Positions 36,501 to 47,670 of a DNA stretch of 64,000 bases are shown one piece after another. This DNA comes from Turritopsis dohrnii (taxonomy: Eukaryota; Cnidaria; Hydrozoa; Anthoathecata; Oceaniidae). The first letter of the stretch is position 1, and the number at the start of each line of letters is the position of its first letter. The translations under genes and the position numbers were made by a program. Below the pieces are notes generated by a model. It was not told the origin of the DNA. It saw only the letters and a list, made by a program, of their open reading frames with translations, and did no database searches. The stretch is from NCBI GenBank assembly GCA_027922465.2, contig BQMF02000136.1, positions 744,001-808,000 on the forward strand, read 5' to 3'.

Positions 36501-39064
36501 AAGCTGTTCACTGGCATTGTATATAGTGTTCTCTTTTCTCTTAAAATCATTTTGATAAGAAATCATGGAACCTATATACTTACCTGCCAAAATCAAAGCT
36601 TATATAATCACACTAAAGCTTGGTTTCCAATAAAGAAATTTTATCGTGCGATCGTCGCACTACAGTCGTACTACAATCCCACGACGTAATGGAAACACTT
36701 GTCGTGCAACATGTGGAAGATCGTGCAACATTTTTTGATGTCGCACAACAATGTCGTAGAGATAGAAAAAATTCTATCTCCACGACAGTCGTGCTACAGT
36801 TGCAATAGCAAGTGCTCAAAAATGTTGGGTGACATTCGCAGATATTGATAAAAAAAACTCACGATCATGAAACTGAGTTCGGATACTAAAAAAGGTGGTA
36901 TGCTCCTGTTACTGAACGACTTTTAAACAGTCTGCAAACCCAGGAAGAGTACTTTCTCTTTCTCTGCATATTTCTTCTACGTTTTAAGAAGCTCAATAAC
37001 GTTGCACAAAGGGAAAGCTGATAAGTTAACAACAAACGCTTGTCCAATTTGAAATAATATTTTGAATTTTTCTCGCAAAACATTTGTAAACAAACCACGC
37101 GAAATCGTGTAATGGAAACAAGGCTGTCGTGCAACAAAAAGTCGTGCGACAAGTCGCACAACATTTGATGCACGACGATCGCACGATAATTTTTTGTTAT
37201 TGGAAACCAAGCTTAACATGGTTAGTCGTAGAAACTGCTGCTGTCAGATAATTATACATATTTCAAGAAAAATTTGGGCCTAAATGTGACATGTTTGATA
37301 AAAATGCAACCTATCTTTCATATGTGTAATATAGTATGTCCATGTTATATTAAAGTTTTCTATATACTTTTATTTTTCTGTGTGACATCATTTCTGTAAA
37401 CTGATCATTTTTGTCTGATTATCTGACGAACGGAGTTACTTAATGAAAATGTTTTTTCCCTCTTGTTTTAGAATGGAAAAAACTTTGAACTTCTAAACTG
37501 CGATGACCACAAACATATTCTCAAAAAGCATGATCGATCACCAGCTGACGCACGGCCAGATATAACTCATCAGTGTCTGTTGATGCTGATGGATAGTCCA
37601 CTCAATCGTGCTGGCTTGCTGCAAGTTTACATTCATACTGAAAGAAACACACTTATTGAAATTAATCCACAAACCAGAATACCCAGGACTTTTAACAGAT
37701 TTTCAGGATTAATGGGTAAGGTATTCTCTATTTGTGTCAATTCGTAGTTTGTAGTTTTGAATCTGAAAATGTAGGCTGGAAAATAAATAGACAATTGACA
37801 ATTTGAATATACAGAAATGTGAACTAAACTCAAAAAAATGGCAAGTTAGTGATCTTGTCCAATCTTGTACTATTTTGATTTTTTTGTGTTTAGTTCCCCT
37901 TTAAGCTTCTGTCAATCTTTTTTATAGCAAAATGATTACACATTGCTTTTCATCCAATCTGCTTTTTGTTTTTCAGTTCAGCTGCTTCATAAGTTGAGCA
38001 TCCATGCTGCAAATGGTCCCGTGAAGTTAATGAAGGTGTGAACAAGTTTGCTTTATTCTGTTTATAACGCTATTGTTAAATTTCTTTCTAATTTTCATTT
38101 AGGTGATCAAGAATCCGGTAACAGACCATCTTCCAGTCGGTTGCAAAAAGTTCGGTAGGTTCCTTATCGTTACCTCGAACTCGTGTTAAGAGTGTCGAAT
38201 AAGCAGGGGGGAAGGGGCAGGGGGGGGCAGGGGGGTACTCTGAGGAAAAAATTGTAAAATGGGGGGAGGGGGGGGGGCACCACAATACACCACAGGGAAT
38301 TTTCCCAAAACTACATAAAATGGGGGTGGGGTGGGGGTGGAAACTGTGGAAGTGAGATAAGGTTTGGCTTTTTCCTGCAAGCACTCGAAGTCTTGAGAAG
38401 ACATGGTAGTTTTCAATAATTTATAATTTAAATGAGGAGGTGGATATTGCAAAAAATTTGCTGTCAATATACTCCTAATCATATAATTTTGTTCTTTGAG
38501 GACGTCACATAATTCTTCTTCCACTTAAGTCAAAGAACATCAGAAGAATGAAATAAATTTAATAGTCTCTAATTTTTTTGATTTCACCATGATACGAATC
38601 AATGTATGATTTAAATGTTTTTTTTCAGTGACGTCATACAAGGCACCAAATTGTGTGAAGATACGAGACTATGTGCCAGCCGATGAACCAGTTGTTTTTG
38701 TGGTTGGAGCATTGGCTCATGGCAAAGTATGATAAATTATGACAGACTAAATGCTAGTTTCTGATGATCATTTTGAACATTCAGAACTATTCGGAAACAC
38801 AACCCAATTCCCAACTTCATTCAATTTATCAATTGAGTAATGGTACACTTCACTGTTGCTAATGAAGCGATCTTTCGATGCTAAACCTTTTAGCATCACA
38901 TCTATAAATCATCACGCTGCCTTCTAATACAGTACTTCTGTCTTACTTAGGTCGAGGTAACGTATGGTGAAGAAGAAATTGCTATCAGCGAATACCCCCT
39001 GTCTGCGGCTCTGACGTGTACGAAAATATGCTCAGCTTTCGAAGAAGCATGGGGGGTCACTTAA
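33572..39064 (+). CDS. EMG1: Ribosome biogenesis pseudouridine N1-methyltransferase EMG1/NEP1
   Basis: SPOUT-family enzyme that methylates a pseudouridine of 18S rRNA and helps assemble the small ribosomal subunit in the nucleolus. Six exons: 33572-33709, 37472-37715, 37977-38035, 38103-38154, 38629-38726 and 38951-39064, with matching phases and GT/AG borders, giving about 235 residues (human about 244). The family core is visible: [48 protein letters not shown], the RNA-contacting [50 protein letters not shown] and the C-terminal [22 protein letters not shown]. The start follows AAAA and begins the usual acidic tail ([11 protein letters not shown]). Intron 1 is 3.8 kb and holds two DNA elements and a Helitron-like fragment. 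The gene converges on the coiled-coil gene at 39219. Confidence 0.95.
34063..35054. mobile_element. DNA transposon/MITE with about 45-bp TIRs in EMG1 intron 1
   Basis: The left end CCGTGAGTTGAGGCGAGATT and the inverted right end (…AATCTCGCCCCAACTCATGG) continue into a second shared motif (CTCTGTGGG..GAGATTCAAC). Possible 6-bp target duplication GATCAA/TATCAA with one mismatch. The interior has no transposase. Confidence 0.65.
35111..35510 (-). mobile_element. Solo Helitron-like fragment with a different 3' hairpin
   Basis: On the minus strand the copy ends ACCCGGGTTACTAG, a short palindrome followed by CTAG. The body (GTATGGGATCGTTTC, AACGTCAGTTATCCCTATTG) is homologous to the core of the short Helitron units at 8472-8950 and 25327-25974. 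The other end was not found. Confidence 0.5.
36617..37213. mobile_element. MITE with AGCTTGGTTTCCA termini, TAA target
   Basis: Inverted termini AGCTTGGTTTCCAATAA flanked by TAA on both sides (36614-36616 and 37214-37216), as in PIF/Harbinger-type elements. Many GTCGTGC/GCACGAC motifs fill both halves and CGATCGTCGCAC near the left is mirrored at the right. No transposase. It lies near the 3' end of EMG1 intron 1. Confidence 0.7.
38204..38340 (+). repeat. G-rich tract in EMG1 intron 4
   Basis: Several G6-G11 runs with short spacers, a potential G-quadruplex region between the exons ending at 38154 and starting at 38629. Confidence 0.7.
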
Positions 39065-39145
39065 CTGTAACGATGGAAGGAGTTTCAGGACAAAGACATT
39101 CCTGGACGAACTTTCTACAGACAAGAGCGTTCATTTGTTTTGGAT

Positions 39146-39151
39146 TTTATT
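39146..39151 (-). terminator. Poly(A) signal of the coiled-coil gene
   Basis: AATAAA on the minus strand about 70 bases after the stop at 39219. It lies only about 80 bases past the EMG1 stop, so the two convergent transcripts probably overlap at their 3' ends. Confidence 0.5.
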
Positions 39152-39218
39152 TAAGAGAATGAAACTTGTTTGGAGATTTCTAAGAGATATGAACGTCATG
39201 ATTTACAAAAGTTTTTAG

Positions 39219-42200
39219 TCATGGAAACAAGGTTGCAATTGGTGGTAGAAGAACTTCCCTCGCTTTTGTCTTCCGACCTGTGAATTGCTTCTTCCAGTTT
39301 TGCACATCCATTTCGACAACTTTCGGTGTTGTAACGAAAACAGGCTTCACATAAGGCGGCATTTGCCAGTACGACGATACTTGCGGTTCTTTCGTCAATT
39401 TTTGACCAACCAACTGTTCAATAAATTTGGATCGAGATTTCTGTCTTGTGTGTTCATATGTTACTGTTTTAGCAGATTTTTTCCCGTCCCCAGCCTCCTT
39501 GGATAGTTTCTGAGAAGATGCTATTATAAATCCATTTGTGGTCGACTCACTGAGTAATCGAGTGAGAAGAATAGAACTTTTCTTCTTCATAGTCAGCAAT
39601 TGTTTCGTGCGTTCTCGCCATTTGAAGCAAGCATCGAGATGGCGTTGTTCGGTGTTGTACAGATACTCCTGAAACCGCCCCATGTCGTTTTTATAGACTT
39701 TGCACGCCTTTGAAACCGTACGACGAATGACCTGAAGTCGTTTCATTTCCATGTAGCGTGTCACGAGGTCAGCTAACTGTTGGATGATGACGTCATTAGT
39801 GTAGGCAAGCACCTGTGTTGCTAGCTCATGATCTTCTTTAGATATGCGGCTTGTGCACAATGCTTTGTCGAATAATTCCATTTTTTCCGAACTGCTTTGC
39901 TCGCTCCACGATGGTCGCTCATTGGTGACTGGCTGTTGACTGGCGTCCATTCTCTCGAATTCAGTTTTCAGTCTGTTTCGATTTTGTTCAAAATCTTCGA
40001 ACATCTGTTTCATATCTTTCATCGAGTCATTCTCTTCTATCTTCATCCCATCTACTTCCCGCTTCAAGCTATCATACCGCCTCAAGCTATCATACCGATC
40101 CAACAATTCTTTGCACGGTTCTAATTCTTTTCGGAGTGTGACGTTCTGCTGACGCAACAAACTGCACTGCTGCTTGATCCTTTTGGTGCACTCTAGCGCT
40201 TGTGTTTTCAGTCGATCTTTTTCCTCGCACTCCTCCGCAGCTTTTTTCAAATTTTTACGACATTCATGAAGCGTTCTCTCTGTATTGACGCACTGCGCAT
40301 GCACTTGCTTCAACATCAATCGCTTGTTAAGCAGAGCTCGGCCCAACTTCTCTTCCAGTGACATCAGGATTTCCGAAACATTTTCCTCAGTAGACATGGT
40401 CAGGTCATCGCGACTGTTCACCAGTCTCCCATCATCGATGACGTTCGCTAGACTCGGTTCATTCACAATCTCTTCGTTCTGAATGATGCGGGTGACGACT
40501 TTTTTGAACCTCTTCATCGCTCGTACCATCTGAGACTTATCTTTTCGTAAACCTTTCACCACGCACTCATTCTCAAACTGAAGTTTCCTCACATTAGCTT
40601 GAAATCGATGCTGTTCTTTGAAGATGTAGTTTCTCAACCGAATAAATTCGTGTTCCGATTGGGTTTTCATTTTTGTCAGCACTTGATCTCTTGTCATTCC
40701 ACTCATGTCGAACTGCAGTTTATGACGTTCTTCCAGTTGATCTTTCAGCTTTGAATTTTCGCTTTTCACTGCTTCCAGATTCTTACGAAGCCTTTGGTTC
40801 ATTTCTTTCTCAGCTGCCATCGCTTCTTCAAACGCACACTTCTCTTGTCTCGATTTCTCCAGGTGAAACTCCAACCTTTGTAATGTTTTTTCATACATCT
40901 CGATCTCCTTCCTCATTGCCCTTTCGCACTCTCCTCCACTCTGATTCCCACGTGCTAAACTGTTTATTCGATTTTCTTGTTCTTCGATCATTCTCTTCGA
41001 CAGTTCACGTTGCTGCTGGAGAAGTGCCATTTGACGTTTCAACTCTTTGTCGTCATTGTTGGTCTCCACAGAAATGTGAAATGCCGGATTTTCATTGATC
41101 GACCTGTCAACATTTTGACGTGACAGCTTGTCGGAAAGTCGGATCATACTTTGGCTTTTCTCTTCAGTATTTAGTTGTAAACGACTGGCTGATCTCGAGA
41201 AAACAGACGATCTCTGTTTGGCTAGAAACTCACTTGGTTGCTTGGCAACAGACTCACTTGGTTGCGCTTTCATTAAACTGACGTTATTTTTTTCGGTTTC
41301 ATCTGAAAAGCGTACGGAAACCTTGCGTTCCTCTTGACTAAGAACGTCTCGCGCATCTTGCGCATACGACATGTATTCCAGTTCTTCTTGCAGGCTGTCC
41401 ACATCTTTTTGCAGCCTACTTTTCTCCTTTGTCAATCTGGAGATCAACAACTGATCTTTTTTTCTATGCTCCTCCAGTGACTTTATGTTGTCTATTTCCT
41501 TTTCATGCTTTTCAATCTGTTCTTGCATTTCTTTAACTACGCCTAGTTTTTGAACCAGAAATCCTGAAACAATTTTAAACTGCTTTCCAGCATGCTTGAA
41601 ATTATTTCGCAGAGTATTGACCACTGATGATGAACGTGCACCGTCTTCCAGGATGGTTGAAATGACCTTCAAAGCTTGCTGTTGCAACTTTGCTTGGCTC
41701 ATGTCCTTCTCGGTGAAGATTTTCTTGTACGTTTTATAGGTTTCTTCCGGCACGACGTCTTCAGTAGGTTCCGGCGTCGCTTCACGTTTATCGCTTTTCT
41801 TGTTCTCTTTTTGCACTTGATGTTCGCCGACAATCTTTCTTCGTCTTCGTCCCTGAGCAAGTTTTGATAAACGTTTTAAGGCTTCATTGGACTTTCTTAA
41901 GGCCTTGTTCATACGATGGAACTGTTCTTCACTAGGCAGCTGTTCTGGCTGTCCACTTTCCGCGCAAAATGAAATCAGATCTTCACTCATCATGAAGAGA
42001 CAGCTGTCGAGATCTAGGATTACTTCGTTCCTCGATTTGCTCAACGTTTCGCTGCATTTGAAAACTTCGAAGATGTTGTTTCGATCAATTTGCTTCTGTT
42101 TTTGTGAATCGATATTAAAAGCATCTTCGTCAGACATTGGTTCATCGAGAGCGGCATGTCGCAATGCATTTTCTACTCTCTCCATAATCTCACCTATTTG

Positions 42201-42665
42201 CGTCCTTCGCTCTTCTTTCTGGCGCTGCTCTTTTGCTTTTCGAATCCTATGTTTTACTTTCAGAACATCATCGGAGACTTTTCCCATCGTTTCACTTGAA
42301 TCCACTTCATGCAGTTCTGTTTGACATTTACTGCATAAAATTTCCGCGCAATCCTCATTTGACTCGATATGAAACTCATCGATTGGTGGGTAAGTTATTT
42401 GAGTTGCATCATCGTTTTGTTCATGTGATTGCACAAAAGCTGGTGTTTCCATACCTCTTACCAAGAAATTTGGATATTGAAGAGGAGGTTTTTCTTGATG
42501 TTGAAACTCATCCATGATTGGTGTGTAGCTTTTTGCAGATCCCTCACGTGACTGCGTTTCCATTCCTTTGATTAAAACATTAACATGAGGAAGAGGACGT
42601 TTTACTTGATTGTCAGGATTGACCTGTTTGCGTCGCAATGCTGGATATTTTACAGGACCTTTCAT
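39219..42665 (-). CDS. Large single-exon coiled-coil protein, function unknown
   Basis: An uninterrupted 1148-codon frame starts at ATG 42665. Residues 1-110 hold two imperfect copies of a short module (KGMETQSREGSAKSYTPIMDEF and RGMETP...YPPIDEFH), followed by one CxxC pair (CSKC). Long charged, Leu-rich heptad segments fill about residues 130-180, 240-290, 360-450, 540-690 and 780-900; the C-terminal 150 residues are basic. There is no signal peptide, membrane segment or enzymatic motif. Such proteins are often cytoskeletal, ciliary or centrosomal, but I do not recognise the family and give no name. An intronless frame beside intron-rich genes is notable and could mean a retrocopy or an ancient intronless gene. 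The coding composition is clearly real (GC higher than the flanks). Confidence 0.85.
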   Translation of the reverse strand: MKGPVKYPALRRKQVNPDNQVKRPLPHVNVLIKGMETQSREGSAKSYTPIMDEFQHQEKPPLQYPNFLVRGMETPAFVQSHEQNDDATQITYPPIDEFHIESNEDCAEILCSKCQTELHEVDSSETMGKVSDDVLKVKHRIRKAKEQRQKEERRTQIGEIMERVENALRHAALDEPMSDEDAFNIDSQKQKQIDRNNIFEVFKCSETLSKSRNEVILDLDSCLFMMSEDLISFCAESGQPEQLPSEEQFHRMNKALRKSNEALKRLSKLAQGRRRRKIVGEHQVQKENKKSDKREATPEPTEDVVPEETYKTYKKIFTEKDMSQAKLQQQALKVISTILEDGARSSSVVNTLRNNFKHAGKQFKIVSGFLVQKLGVVKEMQEQIEKHEKEIDNIKSLEEHRKKDQLLISRLTKEKSRLQKDVDSLQEELEYMSYAQDARDVLSQEERKVSVRFSDETEKNNVSLMKAQPSESVAKQPSEFLAKQRSSVFSRSASRLQLNTEEKSQSMIRLSDKLSRQNVDRSINENPAFHISVETNNDDKELKRQMALLQQQRELSKRMIEEQENRINSLARGNQSGGECERAMRKEIEMYEKTLQRLEFHLEKSRQEKCAFEEAMAAEKEMNQRLRKNLEAVKSENSKLKDQLEERHKLQFDMSGMTRDQVLTKMKTQSEHEFIRLRNYIFKEQHRFQANVRKLQFENECVVKGLRKDKSQMVRAMKRFKKVVTRIIQNEEIVNEPSLANVIDDGRLVNSRDDLTMSTEENVSEILMSLEEKLGRALLNKRLMLKQVHAQCVNTERTLHECRKNLKKAAEECEEKDRLKTQALECTKRIKQQCSLLRQQNVTLRKELEPCKELLDRYDSLRRYDSLKREVDGMKIEENDSMKDMKQMFEDFEQNRNRLKTEFERMDASQQPVTNERPSWSEQSSSEKMELFDKALCTSRISKEDHELATQVLAYTNDVIIQQLADLVTRYMEMKRLQVIRRTVSKACKVYKNDMGRFQEYLYNTEQRHLDACFKWRERTKQLLTMKKKSSILLTRLLSESTTNGFIIASSQKLSKEAGDGKKSAKTVTYEHTRQKSRSKFIEQLVGQKLTKEPQVSSYWQMPPYVKPVFVTTPKVVEMDVQNWKKQFTGRKTKAREVLLPPIATLFP

Positions 42666-42933
42666 ATTTCAATTCCTTTGAATAAAACAGTGCTTTTAAC
42701 GTCAAATTGTTATGAAAGATTCGTTCCTGCATTAGCATGTCTTCTTTGTCACAATAAAAGCAGTTCTTATTTCTGCGTCAGTCGGCAATATGTTCAAGGA
42801 TTATACAAGCTTACGATCAACGAAATTATAAGTAGCTAGATCCCTTATAACGCGCCATAGATGTTAGTTGTTGTTTGAAGAATTCCTTTCACAACAATTT
42901 TCAGAGTAGCCCGTGTCTTATCTTAATCATATG

Positions 42934-44098
42934 TTAAGGCCCGTTTCCACTTAAAAAAAATGAGCAAAATGCGAAATATTTCGATCGAAATGTGAATGAG
43001 CATGCGAAGTAGGTACAAATTGATTTTTCGTGCGAAATATTTCTCTTCGATAAAAGTTAAAAAAAGTTCAACTTTTTTTCTATCGAAATATTTCGAATAA
43101 AATTCTGACCAATCAGATTGCAGCTTTGTTGTTTATTTTTCCATATGTTTCCATGTTCTAAGTACCGTGGCTTGGACATTTTACTTTTATTTTATAATTT
43201 TGGGAAAAAAATAAAAAACTCGCGGTAAAAGACGCGGCCCCACAAAAAAACGCGCGGCCCCGCAAAAAAACACGCGGCCGCGTCTTTTGACACAAATCAA
43301 TAGACTATTTATCTATTCTGGTCTGTAATTTAACTTAATTGCAACACAGCGTGGCCGCTGTGATATGATTTTTTCTTCATAATTTTAGGAAAAGTTTTAA
43401 AAAATTGCAGTAAAGGGCGCGGCCCCGCAGAAAAAACACGCGGCCCCGCAGAAAAACACGCGGCCCCGCAAAAAAAATGCGCGGCCGCGCGTTTTACCGC
43501 GAGTTTTTCTTTAAAAACAAAAGCTTGAAAAGTGATTGGAAAGAACTGGGAATCACAAATATATATCGTAAAACTATATAAAGAAACTCCCTTTGATATT
43601 ATAGCTTACTTTAGAAAACGCTGCATCTTCCACATCCGAACGAAGTCGCCATGTTTACTCTAAGCGTGCGATACAAACAAAGTCTGGATATAAGACTCAA
43701 AGGGAGTTTCTTTATATAGTTTTACGATATATATTTGTGATTCCCAGTTCTTTCCAATCACTTTTCAAGCTTTTGTTTTTAAAAAAAAACTCGCGGTAAA
43801 ACGCGCGGCCGCGCGTTTTTTGCGGGGCCGCGCATTTTTTTTGCGGGGCCGCGTGTTTTTCTGCGGGGCCGCGCGTTTTTTTGTGGGGCCACGTCTTTTA
43901 CCGCGAGTTTTTATTTTTTTCCCAAAATTATAAAATAAAAGTAAAATGTCCAAATCAGCCACGGTAATCTAAGCGTATTTGATTTAAAATTTTTATGTTT
44001 TTTTAATTTAAGTGGAAAAGGTTTTTTAATGAGCGAAATTTTTCGATTGAGAATTTTCGCATTTTTCTGATTTTTTTTTAAGTGGAAACGGGCCTTAA
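42934..44098. mobile_element. Fold-back element with TTAA ends and long internal palindrome
   Basis: TTAA direct repeats (42934-42937, 44095-44098) bound inverted termini GGCCCGTTTCCACTT/AAGTGGAAACGGGCC. Inside, the sequence is a near-perfect snap-back: the segment around 43526-43605 (TTGAAAAGTGATTGGAAAGA...) recurs inverted at 43695-43775. The outer arms hold a CG-rich minisatellite (CGCGGCCCCGCAAAAAAACG) on both sides. No transposase frame. Confidence 0.75.
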
Positions 44099-44651
44099 GT
44101 GTTCTGTTTGAAAACATAAACTGAGGTATGCTTAAAAAGAGATTCTCGTCTATCTCATCTTGCTTTATCCATGCAAGAACAAACAGACGTGGATGACTTG
44201 GATGAGACCTCCCTGATATTGATCAAAACATGGTTGACAAGGGATAAGCAACAATAAATAGAGTGATGAACTGAATACGTCGAATATTTAAGTTTTCTTC
44301 CTAATCTCAAGCAGGATGAACAAGTGGCCTGAACAGCATATCTAGCCTGAACAAATGAGAGTAGATGAAGTGGATAGTAGTCATATCCAAGTGTGTGAAC
44401 GAAATAGATAGTTGTAGAGATATATGTTTGTTTTTGATTTTCTTTTAAGGATGACTCAGTCTATTTTACGAAATCTGAATGAATGCCATTGAGGTATGGC
44501 AAAGAATGAGAGAAAACTATTTATTCATTTATATTCATGATTTCCGTCGTATGTTCATAGGCTTCCTTTCCTTTGTATTTATTTTTTTGTAATTTGTCGG
44601 TGAAACAAAGAGTATTTTTAATTACCAACAATAAACCGGATGGTCGATATA

Positions 44652-45264
44652 CAGTGTGTATCAAAATGTCTTATCCACCAACTTTCAAGGCGTATATTTC
44701 ATTACATGTCTGATAAAATATTGTGAATTTTATATCACAAGAAAGAGCTTTTCATGCTCTACCCGTTAATATAAAATGGTTACCAAAATATTTGTTCTTC
44801 GAAAAGATATTGAAAAAAAACTCAACGATTTGGCTCATTAAATTCTTAAAAGTCAATTAACTGACATGCTGATGACTTTTTAATGGTGTAATTTTCTTTT
44901 GTTGTGCCGATGAACCTTTAGAAACTTTTAAGTATAGCTTTGCGTATTAATTTCCCATAACAACTAATCTTAAAAATTTCAAATAAGAATTTTTTACTGT
45001 GTGATGCTTTTTAATTTTTTTATTGTGTTTACAAATGGCCTTCATTGAAAAAGAGTTAATTGACTTTTAAGAATTTAATGAACCAAATCGTTGGGTTTTT
45101 TTTCAATATCTTTTCGAAGAACAAATATTTTGGCAAACATTTTATATTATTGGATAGAGCATGAAAAGCTCTTTCTTGTGATATAAAATTCACAATATTT
45201 TATCAGACATATAATGAGATATACGCCTTGAAAGTTGGTGGATAAGACATTTTGATACACACTG
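44652..45264. mobile_element. Mariner-like MITE with very long TIRs
   Basis: Inverted termini start CAGTGTGTATCAAAATGTCT and match over roughly 200 bases on each side. They are flanked by TA (44650-44651 and 45265-45266), the Tc1/mariner target. Total length is 613 bases with no transposase. Confidence 0.8.
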
Positions 45265-45340
45265 TACTTTTTTACTATCAAATTAAAACTTTATATTGTT
45301 ATATTTTATATAGTGAATGTGAATTTTTGAATTTTAAAAT

Positions 45341-45415
45341 TGTTATGGGACGAAGAGCCATTGTAATATATGAATATTCCCGAAATAAACCATTATCATT
45401 GTTGTTATTATTTAA
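45341..45415 (+). repeat. 3' end of the same LINE family as at 17.7-18.0 kb
   Basis: GACGAAGAGCCATTGTAATA and the following CCCGAAATAAACCATTAT match the 3' UTR end of the nested LINE, with a degenerate ATT-type tail. Confidence 0.6.
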
Positions 45416-45539
45416 CCGACTCTGCTATAGTAATGACCTTGTCACATGATAAGGCGAATTATAAAGCTTTCTTAGAAGACAAATAAAGTACTATTATTAG
45501 CGATCAAGTTATCAAATTTATGTGAAATTCCAATCTATC

Positions 45540-45640
45540 GTATTCTCTCTAATAAGCACCCGGGCGCTTATAATTTGTTTTAGAAATTAGGAGGGTGCTT
45601 ATTAGAGAGGGGCGCTAATTAGAGAGGAGCGTTTACAAAA
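45540..45640. repeat. Dispersed GGGCGCTTAT motif cluster
   Basis: Short inverted and direct copies of GGGCGCTTAT/AAGCACCC and GGTGCTTATTAGAGAGGGGC. Related clusters lie at 29312-29350, 29670-29712 and 56143-56220, indicating a dispersed MITE family whose full ends are unclear here. Confidence 0.4.
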
Positions 45641-45649
45641 AAATTTTGA

Positions 45650-46690
45650 AATGGTCATGCTAGCTGTAAACGAGGCATTGCTTTTTATCAGAAAAGAATA
45701 AAAACAACTGTATTTTTATGAATTATTTTGTTGATTTCATCCGAAGCAAAACAACTGATTTTTATTCTTCCTAGTTTCATTTTGTCATTTTATTTTATTT
45801 GCTTGTAAATATACAATAATTTATTTTCATCATAATATTTTCGTCGACCTTATGTCAACTTGCCAGAAATCATTGCTGATGACGTTTTCATTGATGACTT
45901 TTTTCACTTAATCTAGCCCCTGATCGACAGACTGATTTCCACAGACTGTTTTTGAATTTTTATTACCAAATAATAACCTAAGTTACGAAACTGCTATCAT
46001 CAATAATGATGTATTTTGAATCCTATTCTAATCTTATGTTTCCGATAAGAATTTTTGAGCTACGAGATAAAAGGGCTCTTCAAAACTACAGCCAACCTTT
46101 CTTTAAATTACATACAACACACCTTTTTAAAGGATAGATAGAAATACACAGAAGTTTTTTAAAATCACAAACAAATTTGTCAGTGAGTCTAACTACTGTT
46201 GATGAGATATGCATTTGCTTCAATCAACATTATTTATATCATGAACAAGTGTTCCTGGTCAAATGTTTTCCTAACCCGAAATTTCGAAATTAGGAAACGA
46301 AAAATAAAATCACAGAATGAAAGAACAGGAAGTAAGCCCAAAAATTTGGGTGAACATTTTTACAACCGTACATAGATATGATAATAAATGAAATAATACC
46401 GATGTTGGCTAAGCGAGATAACTGTTGGTAATTTCGATAAGAATTTCGATAAACAATTCGATAGACACGACGATATAGACAACACCATACAACACATGTT
46501 ACAACGCATGCTCTGTGTATGTTCTTGATCGAATGTCCGTTAAAAAAAAACACTTCGTTAATTTCGTAAACAAACCTAATTACATTTTTAATATATTTGG
46601 AATTGAGAAAATTTTTATGATATTGCGCTTCAGCCCAGTTTACCCATGTTCTTGTAAAAAGAACATGGTGTGGTATCAGTTGGATAAAAA
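45650..46690. other. No gene recognised
   Basis: AT-rich with only short frames lacking motifs. Confidence 0.4.
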
Positions 46691-46830
46691 GACAGAACAT
46701 ACAAGAACATATAAGAACATATAAGAGCATACAAGAACATACAAGAACATACAAGAACATACAAGAACATACAAGAACATACAAGAACATACAAGAACAT
46801 ACAAGAACATACAAGAACATACAAGAACAT
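46691..46830. repeat. 10-bp tandem repeat (ACAAGAACAT)n
   Basis: Fourteen head-to-tail decamers, the first three slightly diverged. A long open frame across it reads as monotonous CMFLYVLVCS repeats and is not a gene. Confidence 0.9.
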
Positions 46831-47399
46831 GTTGTTGACCAACATCTCCTTATCAATACTTTCTCGTGGAATTTCAATTTGAAGGAATTGCTCAGAGTTA
46901 ACTTTTAGAGTCATTTTCAGTATCAATATTTATACATACTCTTGTGACGAAGGATGTATTAAATAATCCTGGTACCTAGTAATCATTCGATAACCTTTTG
47001 GTTTCTTTTATTTTCGTAAAGAGAGTGAGGTTATTTCATAACAAATATTTCGGTGAATGAATTTTCAGTGCTAAACTTTCTGTGTTAATTCTTTTTTTTT
47101 TTACAAATTTGGTGAACACCTAGCAAAAATTCGTCATTTTTAACCAACAAAATATTTGGGCAAAGTAAAAAATATGAGAGCAAAAATATTCTTACATTAT
47201 CTTTCATTTTATTTTGATCTTTAAGCTACAAAATATAAAATAATTTTATGGTTTTTATTTTTTACATCCTCCCTACCACCATCTCTAAGAATTTTTGACT
47301 CACCGTCATTATGGCCTATTGTCTTTAAATTTTTTAGTACCAAATTATAAGAGCACTAAGCTACTGTCCCTTGACAACGTAACAACACTGAAGAAACCT

Positions 47400-47670
47400 G
47401 TTATTATAGCAATCTGAAACTGTTCATAAAATCCTCTTTTAAAAAACACTCGACATCCATGTCGACGTTTTATTAAAACCATCATCAGAAGTGATCGACA
47501 TTTCTGTAGCAAACCCTAACAGGTCCATCAAAACTTTCTCACTTGATGCAATAAGTCCAGTCTTGAAACGTGTAGGTGATACACAACCATTATTAGCAGC
47601 CATAAACGAAGCTTTCAACAAAATATCCACGTCAAAGAGTATTTGGACTTTTTTCACGATTCATCCTTTT
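47400..47670 (+). other. Short protein-like open stretch of unknown origin
   Basis: The frame through 47439-47673 reads plausibly (IDISVANPNRSIKTF, LLAAINEAFNKIS) but has no recognised family, start context or splice sites. Possibly a transposon remnant. Confidence 0.2.

Noticed and set aside
40285..40482. Possible rRNA or tRNA genes in the gene-rich middle of the window
   Set aside because: No cloverleaf or rRNA-like sequence was seen there; only the degenerate tRNA-like elements at 162-232 and 61891-61957 were found.
40673..42517. Several plus-strand frames of 70-145 codons
   Set aside because: They are antisense to the 1148-codon coiled-coil gene and lack motifs.
46290..46926. Open frames of 98 and 195 codons rich in CMFLYVLV
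   Set aside because: They are translations of the 10-bp ACAAGAACAT repeat; a decamer stays open in all frames.
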